A model generated the notes under the pieces. The model saw only the letters and a list, made by a program, of their open reading frames with translations, had not been told where the DNA came from and searched no databases. DNA of 64,000 bases. Origin: Plectrocnemia conspersa (lineage: Eukaryota > Arthropoda > Insecta > Trichoptera > Polycentropodidae). The DNA is taken from assembly GCA_009617715.1 (NCBI GenBank), contig VTFK01000379.1, forward strand, positions 62,001-126,000, in the 5' to 3' direction. Both the position numbers and the translations under genes were made by a program. How positions within the stretch are numbered: the stretch's first letter is position 1; each line of letters opens with the position of its first letter. Shown one piece after another: positions 48,131-60,662 of this stretch.

Positions 48131-50100
48131 TTTACTTTTACGTTTTGTGTTTCGCTATGTGCGTATTTTCAAACGTATATAAATCATATTTATATATTTG
48201 GGCATAATAGTAATATTCTTTGACCGTTTTCAAACTAGTTTTTAGAACGAGAAAAAAAATAGAAAAGTACGTATTAATTTTCATTTCTCAAGATATTTTC
48301 TTTTCTGTGTAATAAAAATCTCAATATTATAATTGTAGTATTTTTTTTTAAAACTCCTCATATAAATTGAAAAATGTAACTCGCGTTTTTTGAGAGAGAA
48401 GCAACAGTTCGTTTAATTAATACTGCAGCATATATAACATGATTTTATATAATAAGGAAAACTTTCAGTTGGACGCCAGAAAATCTGTTTTATATACAGT
48501 TTATTATACAAAAATAAATAATTTACTAATCCATGTATAGTCTGGTCTCTGGTTCTTCGTAGTCATCTGATTTCTTGTCATAAGTGACACCGGATAGGGA
48601 ATCCAATCTAAGATTCCCGTATGATTAACGATATATATATGAATACCAGTAGTATATATAATATAATCCCGAAAATTTCAGGATTATTTTTTCTCAAAAA
48701 CAGTCGAGTTGATTTGTATATAATTACTAAAGAAAGACATGAAAAAGCACCGTATTTTATTGAGTAATGATATGTTTCGTAACACGTATAATTGTCACGA
48801 CACGCAATGGAAAACTTGTTTTAAAGAAGAATATTCATTTTCAATAAGTCATAGTGAAACTAAAAATATTTTTATTAAAAAATGTTTTTGAGAAAATTCG
48901 TGACAATATTTGAAAAAAATAAACACTTAAAATGGTTTTATTTTTTTTAAATTATTTTCGCTTTAAAAAAACATTTAATTTATATTTATTATTATATATA
49001 AAAATGCAATTAAATGATCTCGGCAATTGTAATTTTGGCTAATAATCAGTTTTTCTAGTGCTGGTACGTGCGTGTGTAAATGGTGATGTTAAGTGTCACA
49101 TCGTTTCAGCTTGTACGGATAGGAGATAAGGACAATCTAGGAGCAATCGCGTTATTGTTTAACATCGCTTGTAGTACATTCTTTATTGAAAGCGTAACAT
49201 TCTAAAGTAGGCATTTGTGGTTGATCATTCGATGATTACAAAAGATACGTACAACAATAGCAACGTATTTTTTTATAGAAGTTTCTCAAAGCTTATGAAT
49301 AAAAAGTTTTTGTTCTGTGGTTATAGATGGCTTTTTAGATAAAATTAATTTCACTGATTTTACAAATGATTTTGTAATAAAATTAATTTCACAACTGTTT
49401 TGTATTTGCTTGTATTTACATAGGGCTATTTAGAAATCGTCTTATCGCAGGTAGTCCTATTTTTATTATTTCGATAAACAATCGAATTTTATGCTGTATT
49501 TTATGGATTTTTAAATTATATTTATTGTTACTGACAGTTTTAATATACTTAAATATGGTTATATCAGCATACTGTGTTGCAAAATTAATTGTTCTGAATA
49601 CAAAATCAATTATTTAAATATTTATTATTTTATTCCAATGTTGATAGTCCGCAAAAAATTTTTGATTTTTTGGTGGCCGTGGATGTAAAAAGGTTAAGAA
49701 ACTATGATATAAATGACAATAAAATTGTCAAATATTATTGTAACACTTTTTGATATTTATTACTATTTTTTGGAATATTTTAAAACATGTATTGAAAGGA
49801 TAAAGAGTAACATTTACATGAACAGTGATTTACAAACTCTTTAGGCCATTAATAATATTTCTGCTTGCAACTATTAGGTACAGATTTCTGCATACTTTTT
49901 TATAGTTTTCATAGCATCTTATCTATCTGTGAACCTCTATTAGACAATTGATAACTTTGTATAAATCTTTGCGAATGCGAGTTATTGTAAATATCTGTAT
50001 AAGACATTATGTGGAAATATAAGTAAACTACATAATATTGAAGATAGTGATAATTTATGTAATCTATCTCATTACTATCTTTGTTGAATTTTCGCAATAC
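48131..50100. other. AT-rich spacer
   Basis: No gene seen. A GC-richer patch at 49050-49200 may be a weak island. Confidence 0.35.
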
Positions 50101-50420
50101 CTTATTGTAAACGAAAGCGCATGAAAATTACGACACCACGTAAGAGGTAGGTGGACAGGGCAAAAGCGGGGGCGGGATCGCCATGTACTTTGGCTTTTAT
50201 TAATTTGACGTAATTTAAAGTTTCAATTGTCAGGTATGAACTGACAATGGAGCGTACTGGCCGAAGTGGATATTTTCCGAAAGATAAACATCGGTCGGAT
50301 CCCATTCTTGTCGTGTATTATCCGCAACCCGTGAGCGGATCGGCGGGCGGATGATTATGGGAGGGCGTAGGGATGGAAATTCTTGTGTATAAAATTTCCA
50401 CTTCCCTGTACCGCCTATAA
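50100..50420. promoter_or_regulatory. GC-richer island, candidate enhancer
   Basis: AAAGCGGGGGCGGGATCG (a GC-box-like GGGGCGGG), ACAATG at 50244, and GAGCGGATCGGCGGGCGG. Confidence 0.3.
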
Positions 50421-50839
50421 TCGATGCTTTTAATTATTTTTAAATTTTTTTTTTAAATTTGAGGCATTTTTTAAACGCGTATTTTAAAATTTGAGGTAGT
50501 TACAAAATATTAAGTTCTATTTCTTTTGTAAAGTGACTCTTGAACACTTGGAAACCAAGTACCAGAACCAACTGTAGCGTCAGAATAGTGATGATGATGA
50601 TATAAGAAAAAATATTTACGGAAAATAGCAGTTTAAAGTAATTTGTTCTTATTTAAAAATCTTTAATTTTGAAAACAATCCATTAAATCAGCAGGCTTTC
50701 ACAATCATTTAAATTTAATTTTAAATATATCATTAACAAGCAAACCTATACGTTTTAAGATGAGACAGCACTTTTCGGCTAGGACGTAGGATGAGGCGTT
50801 TAAATGATTCATTAGTGTGAATGTAGGAAAATTTGTTCT

Positions 50840-51260
50840 TGCCGAGGCACTCGTCACACGGATTGTCTTGTGCAGCATCCCCGATCGCGGGACGGGAAGG
50901 CCAGGGGGAACCTCCGGGCTAGCGTAGAGAGGGCTTTCATTTGATTAGGAACAATAAGCTGAGGGAACAATGCCGTAGCCCCCGACCACCCTCGCCCACC
51001 GCTTCCGAAGCCTTTGCAGACCAGTTGAAAATAGTCTAGATGCAACCCTTGTCCTGTTGTGTCTGATACATAATTAAAAATCGAATAACGCATCGGCCTC
51101 TCTGTTTCGCTCTTTGCTCTAATGTCGTCGTTCTGGTCTCTTCGTTCCAGGGCAGCGGCTATTCAAAAGTACTGTCAATTGTTCTGTGGTCCTTTGTGAA
51201 CGTTGGCCGATTAGTAGTGGCTTTTATATTGTTGCACACTGCATACTTCAATTGTGCGAT
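50840..51260. promoter_or_regulatory. GC-richer island, candidate enhancer
   Basis: ACAATG at 50967 and CpG-rich blocks (CCCGATCGCGGGACGGG). The minus-strand open frame (50854-51093) shows no domain. Confidence 0.3.
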
Positions 51261-51877
51261 TTAAACGTAGCTTGGTTGTGCGAACGTACTATATTATAAA
51301 ATTATATAATTTATTATAATTATTTAATATTTACAACTGAATATTGTGGTATTTTATAAGAATAGTTTTTTCAAGTTCGGATGTGCCAGGAAATAGATAG
51401 GTAATAGTTTCCTATTTATTTACGTAATTTTAGAATACCGATCATATTTGTTAAATATGGATTATATTTCGCCATCATGCGGCGATTTTTATTTCAATTT
51501 TATTATAAGAAAACAAGAAAACTTTATTCTGCGCAGTTGATTGCGTAATTGTTTTCTTATAAATATATGCTATATTTACCTTATATAAGGGTGGTTGAAG
51601 GTTATTCTACTCGTATGATTTCCCTCCTAATAATTTATTATATGTGAAAATATTTATTATGTTGTTTAATTACAGGTTCAAAATAATTATTGGCATACGC
51701 AAGACTTTTATTATGGAACAACAGCGTTTCGTGGAACACAATAGTTGATGGCTGAGCTTGACCACAGAATAAGGTAAGTTTTTTTTAAATAGTGGATAAA
51801 TGTTTACCATAAAACATAACATAAAATAAATATATGTGAACTTACATGTTTTAATATTCTTTTATAACATACATTTA

Positions 51878-52442
51878 TGGGTACGGCGATTTTAGCGCGC
51901 CGACGTTAGCGCGCGGGATATTAGTGCGCAATTTAATATTTTTTTATATATTTATTAAAAAACTTAATACAATAACTATTAATTTAAAACTTTTTTCTAC
52001 AAAATTGAAACACATATATGAAAAAAGAATGCAGAAAAGCAATTCAAAATTATTTCAATACATACATATAACACGAAATTTCCTAATCTTATTATTAATT
52101 TATCAACTTTGCTTTCTCAAAAGCACTTGCGTATTATATTATATAAATAATAAAATTGTTAAATTCAAAACTACATGGTAAAAAGCTATTGTCGTGTATT
52201 TTCCATAAATATCTAAATTGCTACCGATAAGCAGTTTGGAAAACATTAAATATTTTAATCGACTAAAATTTTAAGGATGGGTTTGTAAAAATATCAATTA
52301 ATCTTAAATAAGATGTAAATTTCTTTAAGTGAGTAGTCAAAAATATAAAATAAACTTATTTTGCGCGTTAATGTCGGTGCGGTAATGTCCTGCGCGCTAA
52401 TATCCCGCGCGCTAATGTCGGCGCGCTAAAGTCGGGTGCCCA
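51878..52442. mobile_element. Foldback-type element with tandem-repeat TIRs
   Basis: Left end 51878-51930 and right end 52362-52442 are inverted copies (TGGGTAC... and ...GTGCCCA outermost; TTAGCGCGCCGACGTTAGCG is nearly exact). Each arm is itself an array of 14-15 bp units of the form TTAGCGCGC-C/G-GA-Y-R, three on the left and five on the right. The 430-bp AT-rich interior encodes nothing recognisable. Arms made of GC-rich tandem units around an AT-rich core are the design of foldback/MITE elements. No target-site duplication could be settled. Confidence 0.75.
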
Positions 52443-52639
52443 GTTATATTATTACACTTATATAAATTATAATAGGTGTATTAAATAGAAGTATTTATTT
52501 TTAAATGTTGATCTTATTCGAGATTGACACAATATATAGATTTGAATATATTTTTTGGGTAGTGCAGTGAATGTATATTTTTTAGTAAAGTTGTATTTTA
52601 ATTAGTCAAAATATAATTTCACTAAAAATGCGCTATTAA

Positions 52640-52895
52640 TAAAGAAACGGGCCACAGCTGTAGTGACATCTATTGATTATAAATTGTGTAGCACATAAAA
52701 ATTTATAATTAATAATATAGATTTCACCAATTCCCAGACTTTCAGTCTGGTGGTTAAAACTTACTTGTGTAGGTATTTATTATGTCCGATTGACTTACTC
52801 AGTTGGTACAGATTTTCCCGTTGTAACGCACTGGGCTTACGCCTGTCAGGTTACAACGGAAGATTTACCAAAAATAAATAAATAAATATTACTCT
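52640..52895 (+). mobile_element. tRNA-derived SINE, family 2 (head lost)
   Basis: Body CATCTATTGATTATAAATTG, then TTCCCAGACTTTCAGTCTGG, GTCCGATTGACTTA, and a perfect 10-bp stem CCGTTGTAAC...GTTACAACGG (52818-52827 with 52850-52859) before GGAAGATTTACC and an (AAAT)n-type tail. The promoter-bearing head is missing or too worn to see. Confidence 0.7.
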
Positions 52896-53559
52896 TAACA
52901 GGTTTAACAATGTCACCCTATAACTATTTTTTGAAACTGAATTCGCTGGTGGCTTACAGGATTTAACAAGTGGCGTTCACTACTGTTAAATAAGGACCAT
53001 AACTTATTGCGCTTTTTTTTAATACGTTTCATGTCTATCAAATTATATTTTAAAGCACAATATAATTTTAAAACATTTGTTAGATAAATTATATTTTTAC
53101 CAATAGAAATATATATCTACCAGTGAAAATGTAATCCGGTATGATTTCACTGAAATGCCTTTGAAAATAAATGTTCACTGGTAATATACATTCACTGTAA
53201 AATAATATCTTACGTGAGACACTTATTGTGTAATTTTGGCAACATCACATTAAAATTACAGCTGACATATTTCTTTCTCATATGACAACATCTTAATGCG
53301 ATATTTTGCGTCGTATACCATTACATCCAGTGCATTAAGTGCACTTTTGACGTACTTGAAATCGAGTGGTAAATCTCGTGTTATTAGCTCAGGTGTCGCT
53401 GTCCAAACTCGGAATACACAGGGTCTTTATGAGTGTGTCGATTTACATTTCTTATGTGGTAAAAATATATTATTGTTAAACAATATTAATATATATAAAC
53501 TAGTGATATTGTAACTGCTTTTATTTGTTATGCATGCATATAAATTAACATATCTAATC

Positions 53560-53850
53560 GAGGGGGGTGGATGAATAAAAAGGTTTGATCGCTTGATTTA
53601 CGACCTCAATAATGAATATCGTCTCTTAAACAGGGCACTCTGGCCGATAGCTCGCTCCGATTGCATTTGTAAAAACAATGAGAGACACCCCAGAGGGATC
53701 CACCCCCTTCGTCGGGGGTTGTCAACAGTTGTGATAACATATTTTCTTCGGCCACTCGGTAGCTGCGATTCGCTGAGGGGTGGACGACTAGCAGTTATAA
53801 ATCAAATAAAGTCATCCCTTGGGGGTTGACTGGGATAATGGACTGAAATC
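53560..53850. promoter_or_regulatory. GC-richer island, candidate enhancer
   Basis: Contains CCACCCCCTTCGTCGGGGGT, which forms a short C/G hairpin, and CAATGAGAGACACCCCAGAG. A plus-strand frame (53593-53829) is not protein-like. Confidence 0.3.
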
Positions 53851-56340
53851 ACTGATTCGCTTGGCTTTTTTGACATTTTATTTGCATTGTATTTTTTAAA
53901 ATATAATTTTAACAATCAAATAGGGTAGAACTTAGATGAGAAGCCTTGAATATGTTTTTCAATCCGAGTAGTAGCTTAATTTATTCTAAAAACCTTTTAT
54001 GTTTATGTAGAATTATACTTATTAATTTATATAAAATATTAAAATATATACTGTTAATAAAATTTGCGGATGCTTCTATGATTTTTGTCTTTTGTATTTT
54101 GAGCCTGTGATTCCACCCTCGTTTTGAATTCACCCTCGCTTTGGTTGAAGGGTTAAAGAATTAGGTATCTAAGAGCTTGTTAAAACTTTAAATTAACTTC
54201 GATCATTAATTTTAAAAAAAGTACAAAAACATATTTATTTATAAAAAATATGTTTACTATAGTAATAATTTCATCGAAAGTGCTTATTGAAAAAAAAGGG
54301 GTTAATTTTCACCCTCCAGATTCAATAGTGTCGTAATGGTGTTTACACCGCAACTTTTCCCCGCTCGTTGAGTCACCTATTGGGGTGAATTTATTTCTGC
54401 AATATGTCAACACAACTCTGAAGGCTATTAACAGTCTAAATTAATTAAATAAATTTTATTCGTAAATACAAACGTTTACTAGGCTTCTATTAAATACGTT
54501 TAATTGGAAAATTATGGAACTAGTGTATTATGGAATATTCAAGAAAGTTTACTTCATAAGGTAACATGATTCATGTTCTTAAATAATATTTGACTTATTT
54601 TCAATTTCTTTTTTATATAAAACTGCTCTTGTTCATATGTCTTGCGATTTTTAGTTTATTTACATACAATTTAGTTGCACTATAGGATCAGTAAAATTAT
54701 ACAGTATTATCTATGTTTTTTTACCTATATAACATATTTTTATGCTATTAAATTAAATACATATAAATAGCAATTATATATTATATAAACGAGAATCATT
54801 GATTTTTATCTTCATTATAATTGTTTTTTTAACGTTTAATTTTTAACTATTTTTCAATGATACTTAAACGTTTGAATAATGAATTAACTCTATACTATAT
54901 TATATACATATTTATTGTTTGATATTAACTTTTGATTAACGAATTAACTGTTCTATTTATATTGAATATGTATTGTTTGATATTACAATACTGATCCTAT
55001 TTTTAGGCATTATTGAACTTTATCAAGTCTTACTAATTTGTGTTTAAGTTTTTTAAAAATTAATTAAAATTACATCTATTTTTAATATTTAATTTTTTAG
55101 TGTCTCATTTGTAAAAGTATTGTGTTCGATTTGTGTAATAATATTTTTTTGATCCATTATAGTTTTTTTTCTGAATTAGATGTTACATTAAAATATTTTA
55201 AAATATACATTCAAAATCTTACTGTCTTAAGTCGCAAAAATAATAATTTTGGGTCACGACCTTTTAATTTGAATACATTTTTTCAACTAGTATTTATCTA
55301 TTAATCGAAAGAAGTATTATTAAGATCACAAGTGTATCTGGACAGCAGTTTAGTTATTAGTTGTGTGTTAAATATCTGGTGAGAATTGAGGATGGTGAGG
55401 ATGATTCATATTTTATCGAAGTAATCATGCGATGCGTTGTCATGCATTGTCGTGCAGGAGAATTGACCAGTGACTATTTTGTCTATTTATTGACAATAGG
55501 TTTTAAAGACGGACATAATTTTCTTTTAATGTAATTAAAGTATCGCAAAATGCTTCATTTAGGCTTTATTTGTGTACAGGCATTGTGCATATTGCTTTCT
55601 GTTGTATAAGATCCATTCTTTGAATTAGGAAAGAAATTTATTTTATCGTATAGAAGAAGTGCAGAATAAACTTTCAGTCACATTGCTTTACAAGGTTTTA
55701 AATTGTTATGCGTGGTTCTGATCTAACGACGTGTTCAGTTGCTTATTGTAAACTGGAGATGGTTGTCCAAAATCTTCATCTAAAGCTCTCAAATTTTTGT
55801 AGAAAATTGTATGGAGTATCCACACCAAAAGAATTAATTTATTTTTTACAAATCTGATCATAATATTTGGACAGGTTTAATGTATGCGCCTGATGGCAAT
55901 TATACAAAAAAATATTTAATATTTTATACGTGTAATATATACTAACTATACATACACAAATAAACATACATATATACACATTAACCTAATTTATTAAATA
56001 TTCACACAAAATGGTAAATTATGATTATAATAGATATTTGCACACTTTAACTAAAGTTAATTTAATTACAATTTGAAACGATCTAAATTAAAATATTGCT
56101 TATTATTTATAACCTGATCTTTTAGACCTCACAATCTTAAAATTATCTTTATTTTTTTTTTAATCGCGCTGGTCAAAAGATATAGTAAAATACACCCTGC
56201 ATGATTCGCTTTATTTTCTCAGCCACAACTCTTGCACTACCCCTAAACCAAACCAAAGCGAATGCAGCACCCTATTCGCGTATTGAATATCTAAAAGTCG
56301 AACAATACTCGCAATGATAATGCATTACAGAATAAATCCC
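53851..56340. other. AT-rich spacer
   Basis: No gene seen. CACCCTCG occurs twice at 54114-54145, ending at GAAGGGTTAA (TTAA-type MITE end). Confidence 0.35.
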
Positions 56341-56344
56341 GGCT

Positions 56345-56425
56345 AGCGTTGAGCTGATGGGAGGCACGCGACGAAGAATATAATAATATCTAGATTGGGA
56401 AAAGGACCAGATGAATCATGCTATA
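56345..56425 (+). repeat. Dispersed repeat (pair with 58468-58555)
   Basis: TTGAGCTGATGGGAGGCACG, GACGAAG, AATAATATC, GATTGGGAAAAGGA and CAGATGAATCA recur at 58468-58555 with small changes. Confidence 0.6.
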
Positions 56426-56524
56426 TCTATTGTTATAAAAGTAACTATGATTTGGCAAAAGAAATTCATATAAAAAGTATATATAATTTTGGCTATTTAT
56501 ATGTAAAAAGAGGCCACTATATTT

Positions 56525-56860
56525 ATATTCAGGGACGGAATAGCGTAGTTCGTAATATCCCAGACTAGTAACTCTGATGTTGCGGGTTCGAGCCCTTGCA
56601 GCGGCACTCGAATTTGTATTTATAAAAAAATGCGTTAATATTAAAAAAACCGGCCCTAGATGCAGTAACATATATTGGTTATAAATTATATTACATATAA
56701 TAATTTACAATTATTAATATAGATGTCACCGATTCCCAGACTTTCGGTCTAGTGGTTAATATTATTCATTATATCTGATTGACTTACGTACAGATTTACG
56801 ACGTTTTAACGCATTGGGTTTACGCCTGTCAGATTACAACGGAAGATTTAATAAAAAAAA
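56525..56860 (+). mobile_element. tRNA-derived SINE, family 2, most complete copy
   Basis: Head GAATAGCGTAGTTCGTAATA (A-box region) and GCGGGTTCGAGCCCTTGC (B box, 56580-56597); body with AACATATATTGGTTATAAAT, TTCCCAGACTTTCGGTCTAG; 3' part GTTTACGCCTGTCAGATTAC then AACGGAAGATTTAAT and an A-rich tail. Order head-body-tail is that of a Pol III SINE. Confidence 0.75.
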
Positions 56861-57143
56861 ATCTAACAAAATATTGTGTAAATGCTGCTGGAAACATTTT
56901 TAAAACACCCATTTATTAAGTTAGTACATTAGGTATTCCTATCAAAGTGGCATTAACACGTTTGACGCAATGGCTTACACCGGTGACTGACATAAAAGTC
57001 ATAATCCGGAACAATTTAAAAAAAACCACCGGTAACTTCTACAGCAAGATTAAACATCACACGTGTCTGGCATTATTTACTTTAGTAGATTCATAGCACA
57101 ATTACTTAACATTAAAAGGATTTCGATATTAACGATATTTCGA

Positions 57144-57200
57144 TATACGTGAACTCCTCTTGGAGTTCACGTATAATTTTCTGTCATCTTTGACAGAAAA
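57144..57200. repeat. Two adjacent perfect hairpins sharing loop TCTT
   Basis: TATACGTGAACTCC-TCTT-GGAGTTCACG-TATA (57144-57175), then TTTTCTGTCA-TCTT-TGACAGAAAA (57177-57200). Arms of 14 and 10 bp, one base apart. Confidence 0.9.
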
Positions 57201-57940
57201 ATCTAAATACACCTTGATACTTAGTTTACCAAGTCTTCTAATTTATTAATGGTAATAATTTAAATTTGATTTTTTAGTTAATGATATGCTTATTTTTAAA
57301 AAATGTCGGGACATTTCATGATGGTTGCATCAAAATTATTTAACTTATCCACAAAAATCTTGCACAAATATTTTTATAATATTATTTTATTATATACTGC
57401 AAAATATTTATACGTTGAATTCAAATATTAGCTGAGACTAATATAAAGGTATAATTTTTTACAATATAATAAAATTAATTAGTGTAAGATATTATCTGTA
57501 ATTCTAAAATCAGATACATATTTATCTCATTATACTAATTTGAGTGTTTTATCGATTTATTTAATACTATAATACGCCATTAAACCATTAAGATACAATT
57601 TTCAATAATTTTGAAAGGGTTGGAACGCTTGGAACGAAATTTAAAATTAACAGTTAATATTTTTATTTATTGTTGTTATAATTAGGTAAAATTTTTATAT
57701 ATAAATATCATAAAATAGTATGATTTAATATTGTTCAGTTTTATCAACTAAAGATTATTTTTTTCTCACGCATCATAATTGTTTGGGTGGAATTTATTCG
57801 TATGTTTTTATAAATACAATATTATTTAATATATTTTTAAATAATATTTACAATATTATTTAATATAAAATTATTTTCCATTAAGCTTTTCTGAATTTTT
57901 TAGCTCGTTATTAGTGAATTTTTATTACCTAATACATATG
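57201..57940. other. AT-rich spacer
   Basis: Contains a duplicated CAATATTATTTAATAT (57828 and 57852) around an inverted AT stretch; nothing else. Confidence 0.4.
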
Positions 57941-57944
57941 ACTC

Positions 57945-58145
57945 AGCTAGATTCTAATCGTTCATCCGTGAGATTAGAGAAATCTAGGTAAACTAGAGAA
58001 ATCTGTAATGATCGAACGGAATTATGATTATATAATAATTACTAATTCAGATTTCCAAATACGATAAAAATTGAAAAACAATATCGTCCATATCAGATTC
58101 GAACCCAAGTCTTTCAAGTCAGTAGTCAGCGATTTATACCATTTG
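57945..58145 (-). mobile_element. tRNA-derived SINE, family 1
   Basis: Minus strand: head ATGGTATAAATCGCTGACTA, B box TTGGGTTCGAATCTGA, body with ACCTAGATTTCTCTAATCTC and ACGGATGAACG. Confidence 0.75.
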
Positions 58146-58467
58146 TTTATTATTAATAAACAGTATACAGCTGAGATTACTTTAAAAATATCTATTGTTT
58201 CATGCTTATATATAAGCTTTATTTTTAATATTTCAAGTATTACTAAAGCAGTTATATCCAGTTTGCAACCAAGTTTATTGTTGGTGATTCTTCGTTGCAT
58301 CATGTTTGAACGACACCAAACTAAATGCATTGTTGTTTCTGCCGCTAGCGCCGTTACTAATGTAGCCTTTAGCTATTTTTCACAAAGAGTCGCTGAGAAA
58401 CTAGCCTTCAAACTGTCATCGCTTATTTCGAATTTTCAAGCCATCAATATTACTAACTCATACAAGC

Positions 58468-58555
58468 GTTGATGGGCATCACGTGACGAAGTAGAACTCA
58501 ATAATATCCTATATTCAGGATTGGGAAAAGACGAGATGAATCACCCTGTGGAGGA
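58468..58555 (+). repeat. Dispersed repeat (pair with 56345-56425)
   Basis: See the partner copy; here GTTGATGGGCATCACGTGAC, GACGAAG, AATAATATCC, GATTGGGAAAAGAC and GAGATGAATCA. Confidence 0.6.
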
Positions 58556-59000
58556 ACGGTTGCTGCCTGTATCCATTGTATCAAAAGCGGCAACGATTCG
58601 ACAGGGTGGTGAGTGAAAGAGGACCTCCTTGCACTCCCCGGGTTCGGGTGGAGCAAAAGAGAGAGAGAGAGGGCTCCGGGACGTGCCTAGATAAAAGACA
58701 TCTACTTACATACACAATGCTCAGGATGATCCAGCAGACGCCATTGTTGTATTATCTCACATTGTTTCCTTTCGCGGGCCCCGTAGTATGGGCACGCCGT
58801 GATGAGTGGGACACGACTCGGATAGGTCTTTATTTCAGGGCCCAGGACGCTTAAGCTCCTCCGGCAAAGGGTCTCCAAGGACCTCCGGCACCCTTTGGAT
58901 ATCGTTATTAACCGACGCCGTGAATGGGCCTAGCATCGCCGCGGTATTTAAGGCGTGTTCGATTTAAAAGCGTGTCTGTGAGAACAAGACGAATGCGAAA
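58556..59000. promoter_or_regulatory. GC-richer island, candidate enhancer
   Basis: CATTGT at 58742 and 58760, a (GA)n stretch at 58660-58672, TTTCGCGGGCCCCG and GACCTCCGGCACCC. The 92-codon plus-strand open frame (58576-58854) shows no domain and starts in a low-quality context. Confidence 0.3.
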
Positions 59001-59599
59001 TCGCATGTGCTTAAATATATGGGGAAAGATCACAGATTATATCGATCTTTTCTTTCTGGAAAGCTTTTGTATGTAATATAAGATTTTCTTGTTATTTCGA
59101 TATTATGTACATATAAAAGCTTCTACAATAGAATATAAGCATATTTATTCCAACGGTTCTTTTTCGTTTAACTGTAAAATAATAATGTAAAATAAATTGT
59201 GTATAAAGCTCGTCATTGAAAAGGAACCCATTTGGCTTTTAACCATTTTTTGAAAATTTCTCTATTGATTCATGCTCCTTTTTGATTATAATAATCAGAA
59301 GAAAAAATCAATCTCCTTACTTTTTCACGACGTTTGTTTCATATGTCAGAACAGACGCGCATTCTCACTCAAATAAATTTAAATTATTTAATAAAAATAA
59401 ATTTATTTCAAGCACGGATAATTGAGAGTACACTGCAATTAAAATAAATCACATATAAACGTCTTAGTACGGCTCTTTTGATATGTAACAATCCTGCGCA
59501 GTTTTTGCTCTGTTGGGTGTGCTACATTTATTTAATTTAAGTTTATATAGAAATGTTTTATATGTTCTAATAATTTTCCTTTCCAACTAGACAAGAAAA

Positions 59600-60130
59600 A
59601 CTCTTATACGATTCCAAATCGAGTTTAACAATGAAACGGCGACCAATTGTATCGTCTCGGTCGGTTCTCTTCCAAACCGCTCAAACGCTTCCGCCGTATT
59701 TCGGGGGAAGAAAAGCATGACGCACAGGCCGCACAATAACACACCAACGGCGGTAACAACAACAGCGGCAGCAACGGAATCGGCTGCGGCCGTGGAAAGG
59801 AAAAAAGAAAAGGCCGAAAGGAGAGGAGAATGAAAAAAACAACTATCGGGAGCATTGTTTGAGCGTCGGCGGACAATGCGGCGGGCCCGGGCACAATGCT
59901 CGCCGAGGACTTAGCATATGAATAAACCGAACAAAGGGGCCGTACGGTTTTATTAATTGCTTTATTATATCATCCCGCGGGATACTAAATTTGATTTCGC
60001 ACATAGTCAATGCCCAAGGACGCCGGCCGGGGAGCTTTGCCCGTATTGTGGCTATCTAGTCTCACTCTACCCATGCTGCGCCAGAAGCTTTGTAATATTT
60101 TAAATCCGTAATGAAAGGATCATTGTTTTG
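59600..60130. promoter_or_regulatory. GC-richer island, candidate enhancer with clustered ACAATG sites
   Basis: Three Sox-type hexamers in 46 bp (CATTGT 59853, ACAATG 59873 and 59893) around GCGGCGGGCCCGGGC, another CATTGT at 60121, plus TTTTATTAATTGC (homeodomain-like). Short (AAC)n/(AGC)n runs at 59748-59775. No coding frame. Confidence 0.4.
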
Positions 60131-60512
60131 GATGATACTATTATGTTGGCGTGGCGATTTATGATGTTTTATATGTTAACCATAACCGACTTATATGTCA
60201 CGGTTAAATATGGAAGTGAGTCGAAGTTAAACATTTCAGTGGTTTAGATAACATATCGTACTCTTCAGAATTCATGTCGGTACAATATTTTGACCGTAAT
60301 TCTGAATCAGTACTACTTGAGATTGGTAACATTGTTAAAAACAATTCATTGCTTCTCTTTAACTAAAGGTATAATCCATAAACTTTATTGGTACTTTTAA
60401 ATTAAATAGTTCAGGACCATCTTATATTTCTCATTATGTAGTCACATTTTTAATATATTATATTGAAATCAAAATTTATTCAACAAAGTTCACATAAATA
60501 ACTATTTTAGGC

Positions 60513-60662
60513 TGATATTTTAGTGCGCCATTTCGAAATTTGTTAATTCGTGGGGGGCACCCATACATGCCATATTTAAAAAAATAATGGTTCAATAAAT
60601 TCAAATGATTTACAGCCTTAAATTATACTAAATAACTATATTATTAGTCTCAAAGGTTTATG
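60513..60662 (+). repeat. Dispersed repeat (pair with 15422-15575)
   Basis: GCGCCATTTCGAAATTTGTT, GTGGGGGGCA, CATGCCATATTTAAAAAAAT and CTTAAATTATACTAAATAAC match the left-hand copy in order and spacing. Confidence 0.65.

Noticed and set aside
56580..56597. tRNA gene suggested by a perfect B box
   Set aside because: No acceptor stem or full cloverleaf, and the block continues into a SINE body shared with other copies.
58576..58854. 92-codon open frame in a GC-rich island
   Set aside because: No domain, low-complexity start, no splice signals fitting a gene; treated as regulatory DNA.
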